A stretch of 64,000 bases of DNA from Rubrolithibacter danxiaensis (GTDB lineage Bacteria > Bacteroidota > Bacteroidia > Sphingobacteriales > Sphingobacteriaceae). The stretch covers positions 1-64,000 of the forward strand of contig NZ_JBKOPS010000005.1 of NCBI RefSeq assembly GCF_047272945.1. The letters are read 5' to 3'. The notes beneath the pieces were generated by a model. That model was given only the letters and a program-made list of their open reading frames with translations, searched no databases and was not told the origin of the DNA. The number at the start of each line of letters is the position of its first letter. The stretch's first letter is position 1. The translations under genes were made by a program, and so were the position numbers. Positions 60,090 to 64,000 of this stretch are shown piece after piece.

Positions 60090-60596
60090 ATGAAAAAAAC
60101 TCCGGCTTTACGCCCAATTGATAAGCTTTTTACTCAGTATTCTTTATCCCATCAAAACCCCGTTAATAAATTAATTCATTGGTTTTGTGTTCCGCTGATC
60201 ATGTTTAGCTTGTTGGGCCTGGTTTGGTCCGCTCCCTTTCCTTACTTGTCTTTTCTCGGAAAATACAACGGATTTGTAAACTGGGCTACCTTCCTCATAG
60301 CATTTGCAGGATATTATTATTACAGGCTATCGCCGGTTTTATGCTATGCCTATATCCTGTTAATTTTCGCGTTTTCGGCAGGGATAGTTGGCCTTGAAAA
60401 ACTTCGCGACAATCATGGCTGGCCACAAGTTTGGGTAGTTTGTTTGGGTATATTTATTCTTTCGTGGATAGGACAGTTCATAGGGCATAAAATAGAAGGA
60501 AAAAAGCCATCGTTTTTAGATGACCTGAAGTTTTTATTGGTTGGCCCTTTATGGCTGCTTCATTTTGTGTTTAAAAAGTTTGGGGTGCGGTATTAG
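60090..60596 (+). CDS. Mpo1-like (DUF962) membrane protein
   Basis: A 168-aa protein starting MKKTPALRPIDKLFTQYSLSHQNPVNKLIHWFCVP. The NPVNKLIHWFCVP motif with its His, and the later QFIGHKIEGKKPSFLDDLKFLLVGPLWLL, define the Mpo1/YGL010w family. Yeast Mpo1 is an iron-dependent 2-hydroxy fatty acid dioxygenase. Four membrane segments are visible. The longer frame from 60042 overlaps the previous gene and adds no conserved sequence. Confidence 0.86.
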   Translation: MKKTPALRPIDKLFTQYSLSHQNPVNKLIHWFCVPLIMFSLLGLVWSAPFPYLSFLGKYNGFVNWATFLIAFAGYYYYRLSPVLCYAYILLIFAFSAGIVGLEKLRDNHGWPQVWVVCLGIFILSWIGQFIGHKIEGKKPSFLDDLKFLLVGPLWLLHFVFKKFGVRY

Positions 60597-60706
60597 TTTC
60601 GCCGTAAATCCGCTTTTGTACTCATTCTCAACTGCTTTAATATTAGCTTAACATTTATATCACCTTTCCTTAATTGCTGTGTAATATTGAGGTAACATTC
60701 CGGTAA

Positions 60707-60714
60707 TACTTTTG
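60707..60714 (+). promoter_or_regulatory. Bacteroidota -7 box of the second TonB-dependent receptor
   Basis: TACTTTTG, exact TAnnTTTG, 21 nt before the GTG at 60736. It overlaps the TTG that begins the longest frame (60712), excluding it. Confidence 0.6.
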
Positions 60715-60735
60715 CTCAAATTAAATCGAGCAAGA

Positions 60736-63507
60736 GTGAAAAAAAGTTTTATTTCAAAAATTTTATGTCTGCTTTTTATTGTTAGTATTCATGTAAATGA
60801 AGCTTACGCACAGGCAGGAAAGTTAGTTGGAAAAGTAACAGATGAAAAAACAGGTGAAACCTTAATAGGACTTACTGTTAAAATTGAAGGGATAACGGGA
60901 GGGACATCAACTGATTTGGACGGGAAATTTGTATTCAATTCATTAAAGCCCGGTAAATACAGCCTGAATTTCTCCTATGTGGGCTACCAGCCAAAAAGAA
61001 TTACAGATGTAACAGTTAGTGCCGGCAATGCAACTACACTGGATGTTATTATGCAGCAGGCTTCAAGTAAAATGCTTGCAGAGGTGGTAGTAACAGCGAG
61101 TTACAAACAGGCAACTGTAAACGCTTTGTATGCCCAGCAAAAAAACAGGGCGGGTATCTCAGACGGAGTTTCATCCGAAACTATAAAAAGAAGCCCGGAT
61201 AAAAATACTGGCGAAGTACTTAAACGCGTAAGCGGCACAACCATCCAGGATAATAAATTTGTAGTAGTGCGGGGCTTGAGCGACCGCTATAATACAGCAA
61301 TGCTTGATAATGCCACTTTGCCAAGTACCGAACCTAACCGGAAAGCATTTTCGTTTGATATTGTTCCGTCAAACCTGATAGATAATATTATAGTAAGCAA
61401 AACCGCCACACCTGATTTACCAGGTGATTTTGCGGGAGGTGCCGTACAGATCACTACAAATGACATTCCTTCGAAAGATTTTACTACCATTGGTGCCGGC
61501 TGGGGATACAATACTCAGTCGACATTTAATAATTTCTATTATGGCCCCCGTAATGCGAGCGATTTTTTAGGGTTTGCTGATCCTAACCGGCAATTGCCTT
61601 CTGGGTTTCCGGCCAATACAAATCAAACCATCAATCTGAACCCGCAGCAGAATATTTCTGCTTTGCGGTCTATGCCTGCTGATTGGAAGCTATATTCCGG
61701 AAATGCGGCTCCTAATCAAAATTATCAGTTTACTCTTGGACGAGTAAAAGAGCTTTCCGGTGATAATGGACGCCTCGGTGCGGTACTATCTTTAACGTAC
61801 CGCAATTCTCAAAACAGCATCGGCAATCAGCGCCGAAACTACTGGGAGTATAATTACCAGGATGACCAGAACGTTTTCAGCACTGCAATAGGTGGACTTG
61901 CAAATTTTGGCTATACCAAAGGACGCAACAAGTTCACCTTTAAAAATATTTATAACCGGATATTTGATGATAAGTTCACTTATCGTACAGGGATAAACAA
62001 CAGTGCGGGCAGCGAGGTAAAATATTATGCCTTCGATCTGCTTCAAAAAAGCCTGTTTAAATCTACACTGGAAGGCGAGCACAAAATAGGCGATAAGAGC
62101 AGCAAGATTAACTGGAACATCGCTTACAGCAACATCATGAATGATCAGCCCGATCAGCGTAAAATAAGTTACCTGAGACAGGCCGGTTCCGGTAATCCTT
62201 TTGCTGCAAGCAATACCAGCATCGGGAAAGAGAACAACCGCCTTTTTTCAGACCTTTCGGAAAATATTTACTCATCAGGAGTTAATTATACTGCTCCGGC
62301 AAAAATGTTCAACCAAACCGCTAATCTGAAATTTGGTGCAGGAGCACAATACCGGGAACGGGACTTTCAGGCACGCCTCCTGGGTTTGGTTCTGGATAAT
62401 AACTATGCCAACGCAAACGACATACGAACGCTTCCCGTTACACAATTGTATAGCCAGGAACTGATAAACTCGGGAGCCTATCGCCTGGATGAAATATCCA
62501 ACAATTCGGATAAATACAATGCTAACTCTTTAACAGGATTCGCGTATGGTATGTTGGATGACCGTTTAAATGAAAAAGTACGGATCGTGTGGGGTGTACG
62601 GGCAGAAAGCTTTAATTTAAACCTGAATTCCGCTACCGTAACCAATGCTCCAATGAATTTGAGCCGTTCGTATCTGAATTTGCTGCCATCTGTAAACTTC
62701 ACGTACAGCTTAAATCCCAAATCTAACTTCAGGGCATCGTATTACAGAACACTGGCTCGTCCGGAATTCCGCGAACTTGCTCCTTTCTCTTACTACGATT
62801 ACGAAGCTTTGGGGACAGTTTCTGGTAATGCAAATTTGAAACCAACTTCTATTGATAACGCCGACCTGCGCTATGAAATATACCCTTCGGCAGGGCAGAT
62901 ACTTTCGGTTTCGGTATTTTACAAGCGATTTAAAAACGCCATTGAGCCAAGCATCTACGATGTGAATTCCACTCCCGACTTTTCATTCTTTAATACTAAA
63001 GAGGCAACCAGTTTTGGTGCCGAGCTGGAAGTCAGGAAGTCGCTTGATTTCTTAGGTGCAAAGAATACCACCGCATATACCAATCTTTCCGTAATACATT
63101 CGAAGGTTTCCAATCCGTCTGACCAGGACTACCTGGAAAAAGAACGCTTTATGGTGGGGCAATCTCCGTTTGTGATTAACGCAGGTTTGATGCACACCGC
63201 TTTTCACGACCGCCTTACATTAAACGCATTGTACAACAGGGTAGGGCGGCGCATAACTCGTGCCGGCGGTATCCGGTTTGGAAGTATATGGGAGAACCCG
63301 AGAAACGTTATAGACCTAACCGCCGGCTATAAACTGCTGAAGAATAAGGCCGAGATCAAATTGGGATTGAATGACTTGCTGAACGAAGATTATATTTTCT
63401 ATTTTGATAATAACGGCGATAAGAAATACTCTGGTTCTTCTGATGAGATCTTCTCACGTTACGGAATAGGGCGCAATGCTTCCTTAACATTTATTTATTC
63501 TTTCTAA
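60736..63507 (+). CDS. TonB-dependent receptor with carboxypeptidase-like N-terminal domain
   Basis: A 923-aa outer-membrane protein; the start is a GTG giving MKKSFISKILCLLFIVSI, a signal peptide ending AYAQ. A carboxypeptidase-regulatory-like domain (about 27-115, GKLVGKVTDEKTGETLIGLTVKIEG) precedes a plug (about 125-260) with GVSSETIKRSPDKNTGEVLKRVSGTTIQDNKFVVVRGLSDRYN and PDLPGDFAGGAVQITT. The beta-barrel ends YGIGRNASLTFIYSF with a terminal Phe. No SusD follows; a lipoprotein gene does. Substrate unknown. Confidence 0.92.
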   Translation: MKKSFISKILCLLFIVSIHVNEAYAQAGKLVGKVTDEKTGETLIGLTVKIEGITGGTSTDLDGKFVFNSLKPGKYSLNFSYVGYQPKRITDVTVSAGNATTLDVIMQQASSKMLAEVVVTASYKQATVNALYAQQKNRAGISDGVSSETIKRSPDKNTGEVLKRVSGTTIQDNKFVVVRGLSDRYNTAMLDNATLPSTEPNRKAFSFDIVPSNLIDNIIVSKTATPDLPGDFAGGAVQITTNDIPSKDFTTIGAGWGYNTQSTFNNFYYGPRNASDFLGFADPNRQLPSGFPANTNQTINLNPQQNISALRSMPADWKLYSGNAAPNQNYQFTLGRVKELSGDNGRLGAVLSLTYRNSQNSIGNQRRNYWEYNYQDDQNVFSTAIGGLANFGYTKGRNKFTFKNIYNRIFDDKFTYRTGINNSAGSEVKYYAFDLLQKSLFKSTLEGEHKIGDKSSKINWNIAYSNIMNDQPDQRKISYLRQAGSGNPFAASNTSIGKENNRLFSDLSENIYSSGVNYTAPAKMFNQTANLKFGAGAQYRERDFQARLLGLVLDNNYANANDIRTLPVTQLYSQELINSGAYRLDEISNNSDKYNANSLTGFAYGMLDDRLNEKVRIVWGVRAESFNLNLNSATVTNAPMNLSRSYLNLLPSVNFTYSLNPKSNFRASYYRTLARPEFRELAPFSYYDYEALGTVSGNANLKPTSIDNADLRYEIYPSAGQILSVSVFYKRFKNAIEPSIYDVNSTPDFSFFNTKEATSFGAELEVRKSLDFLGAKNTTAYTNLSVIHSKVSNPSDQDYLEKERFMVGQSPFVINAGLMHTAFHDRLTLNALYNRVGRRITRAGGIRFGSIWENPRNVIDLTAGYKLLKNKAEIKLGLNDLLNEDYIFYFDNNGDKKYSGSSDEIFSRYGIGRNASLTFIYSF

Positions 63508-63535
63508 ATACTCAGTTAACAAATTCATAATAGTA

Positions 63536-63569
63536 AGGACACGATGGCTTAAAGTTCATCGTGTTCCTT
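63536..63569 (+). terminator. Hairpin between receptor and lipoprotein genes
   Basis: AGGACACGATGG...TCATCGTGTTCCT forms a stem of about 12 bp. No long T run follows, so it may be an attenuator or mRNA-stability hairpin instead of a full terminator. Confidence 0.45.
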
Positions 63570-63594
63570 TGCCTCAACAAAAACAATTAATATA

Positions 63595-64000
63595 ATGAAA
63601 GTGAGAAAATTTATTATTCCGGCATTAGTAGGCCTGGCATTATTTACCGGTTCCTGTTCCAAAAATGAAGTTGTTGACCCTGTTGATGGCGGAACCACAC
63701 CAACAGGAAATGTAGTGGAGGTTACAGGCGATATTAAAACAGCAACTACCTGGAAAGCAGATAAGATTTATTTATTAAAAGGCTTTGTTTTTGTTACAGA
63801 TGGAGCGGAGCTGACCATCGAACCCGGAACAATTATCAAAGGCGATAAAGCAACTAAAGGTACGCTGATTGTAACACGCGGATCAAAAATCAACGCGGTT
63901 GGAACAGCAGAACAGCCTATTGTTTTCACTTCGAACCTGGGAGCAGGCGCCCGTCGTGAAGGAGACTGGGGAGGTATAATTATTTTAGGAAAAGCTCCGG
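63595..64000 (+). CDS. Secreted lipoprotein with parallel-beta-helix-like sequence (3' end outside window)
   Basis: At least 135 codons are present. MKVRKFIIPALVGLALFTGSCSKN is a lipoprotein signal with Cys21. After a Thr/Gly linker, the sequence VFVTDGAELTIEPGTIIKGDK, then LIVTRGSKINAVGTAEQPIVFTS and EGDWGGIIILGKAP is typical of right-handed beta-helix surface lipoproteins found beside TonB-dependent receptors in Bacteroidota. It lies 87 bp after such a receptor, so the two probably act together. Function unknown. Confidence 0.85.
   Translation, partial: MKVRKFIIPALVGLALFTGSCSKNEVVDPVDGGTTPTGNVVEVTGDIKTATTWKADKIYLLKGFVFVTDGAELTIEPGTIIKGDKATKGTLIVTRGSKINAVGTAEQPIVFTSNLGAGARREGDWGGIIILGKAP

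Overview
The window is ordinary, gene-dense chromosome from a member of the Bacteroidota, most likely family Sphingobacteriaceae (Pedobacter-like). The evidence is the set of Bacteroidota-typical genes (gldA/gldF/gldG, a DUF3098 protein between ftsX and uppP, OMP_b-brl TonB-dependent receptors, a START-like protein next to an LptF/G-like permease, DUF2652 and PycTM-domain proteins), AT-rich spacers, and at least eighteen exact copies of the Bacteroidota sigma-factor -7 box TAnnTTTG at sensible places. No IS element, prophage, CRISPR array or plasmid function was seen.

Layout. 1-9.5 kb: 3' part of a 5S rRNA gene (end of an rRNA operon), a secreted S8 protease, a very large lipoprotein/beta-barrel metallophosphatase with a kinase-like middle region, an SdiA-regulated-like lipoprotein, an HD-PycTM protein converging on a cyclase-fold DUF2652 protein, and two small genes. 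9.7-20.6 kb: tRNA-Met, START-like protein, LptF/G-like permease, ribBA, tamB-like gene divergent from tsaD, then recA and nth. 20.6-27.9 kb: ECF sigma factor with a small companion ORF, uvrA, and a sulfur-linked group (TauE/SafE exporter, PLP sulfhydrylase, OsmC) plus a LysE-type exporter. 27.9-32.5 kb: minus-strand run ftsX, DUF3098, uppP, truB, ribF, DUF2157. 32.7-39.5 kb: degenerate ROK protein, leuS, TonB-dependent receptor, candidate small RNA. 39.5-44.7 kb: murI, a minus-strand periplasmic group (sorbosone-dehydrogenase-like, cytochrome c, NIPSNAP), glyS. 44.8-50.5 kb: gldA, two tandem outer-membrane paralogues, gldF, gldG, dnaN. 50.7-60.6 kb: DUF4397 lipoprotein, DedA, S1/P1-PLC-like protein, rpsT, radC, pheT, a four-helix-bundle insertion, coiled-coil gene, zapA, a probable 6S RNA, rny, two membrane-protein genes. 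60.7-64 kb: a second TonB-dependent receptor followed by a lipoprotein cut by the window end.

How genes work together: ftsX/uppP/murI/zapA serve envelope synthesis and division; the LptF/G-like permease and TamB-like protein serve outer-membrane assembly; ribBA and ribF make flavins; recA, uvrA, nth, radC and dnaN are replication and repair; leuS, glyS, pheT, truB, tsaD, rpsT and rny are translation and RNA turnover; gldAFG is the gliding-associated ABC transporter. The promoter boxes are useful in themselves: several fall inside the longest possible reading frame and so fix shorter starts, and some leave almost no leader.

Most interesting items: the metallophosphatase/FAM20-like/barrel fusion; the HD-PycTM and DUF2652 pair; the four-helix-bundle gene bracketed by an inverted repeat like a 23S rRNA intervening sequence; the 6S-like RNA after zapA; the palindrome family CCGATA-NN-TATCGG, one copy of which sits in frame in leuS; and a small ORF whose start codon lies in a 12-bp stem.
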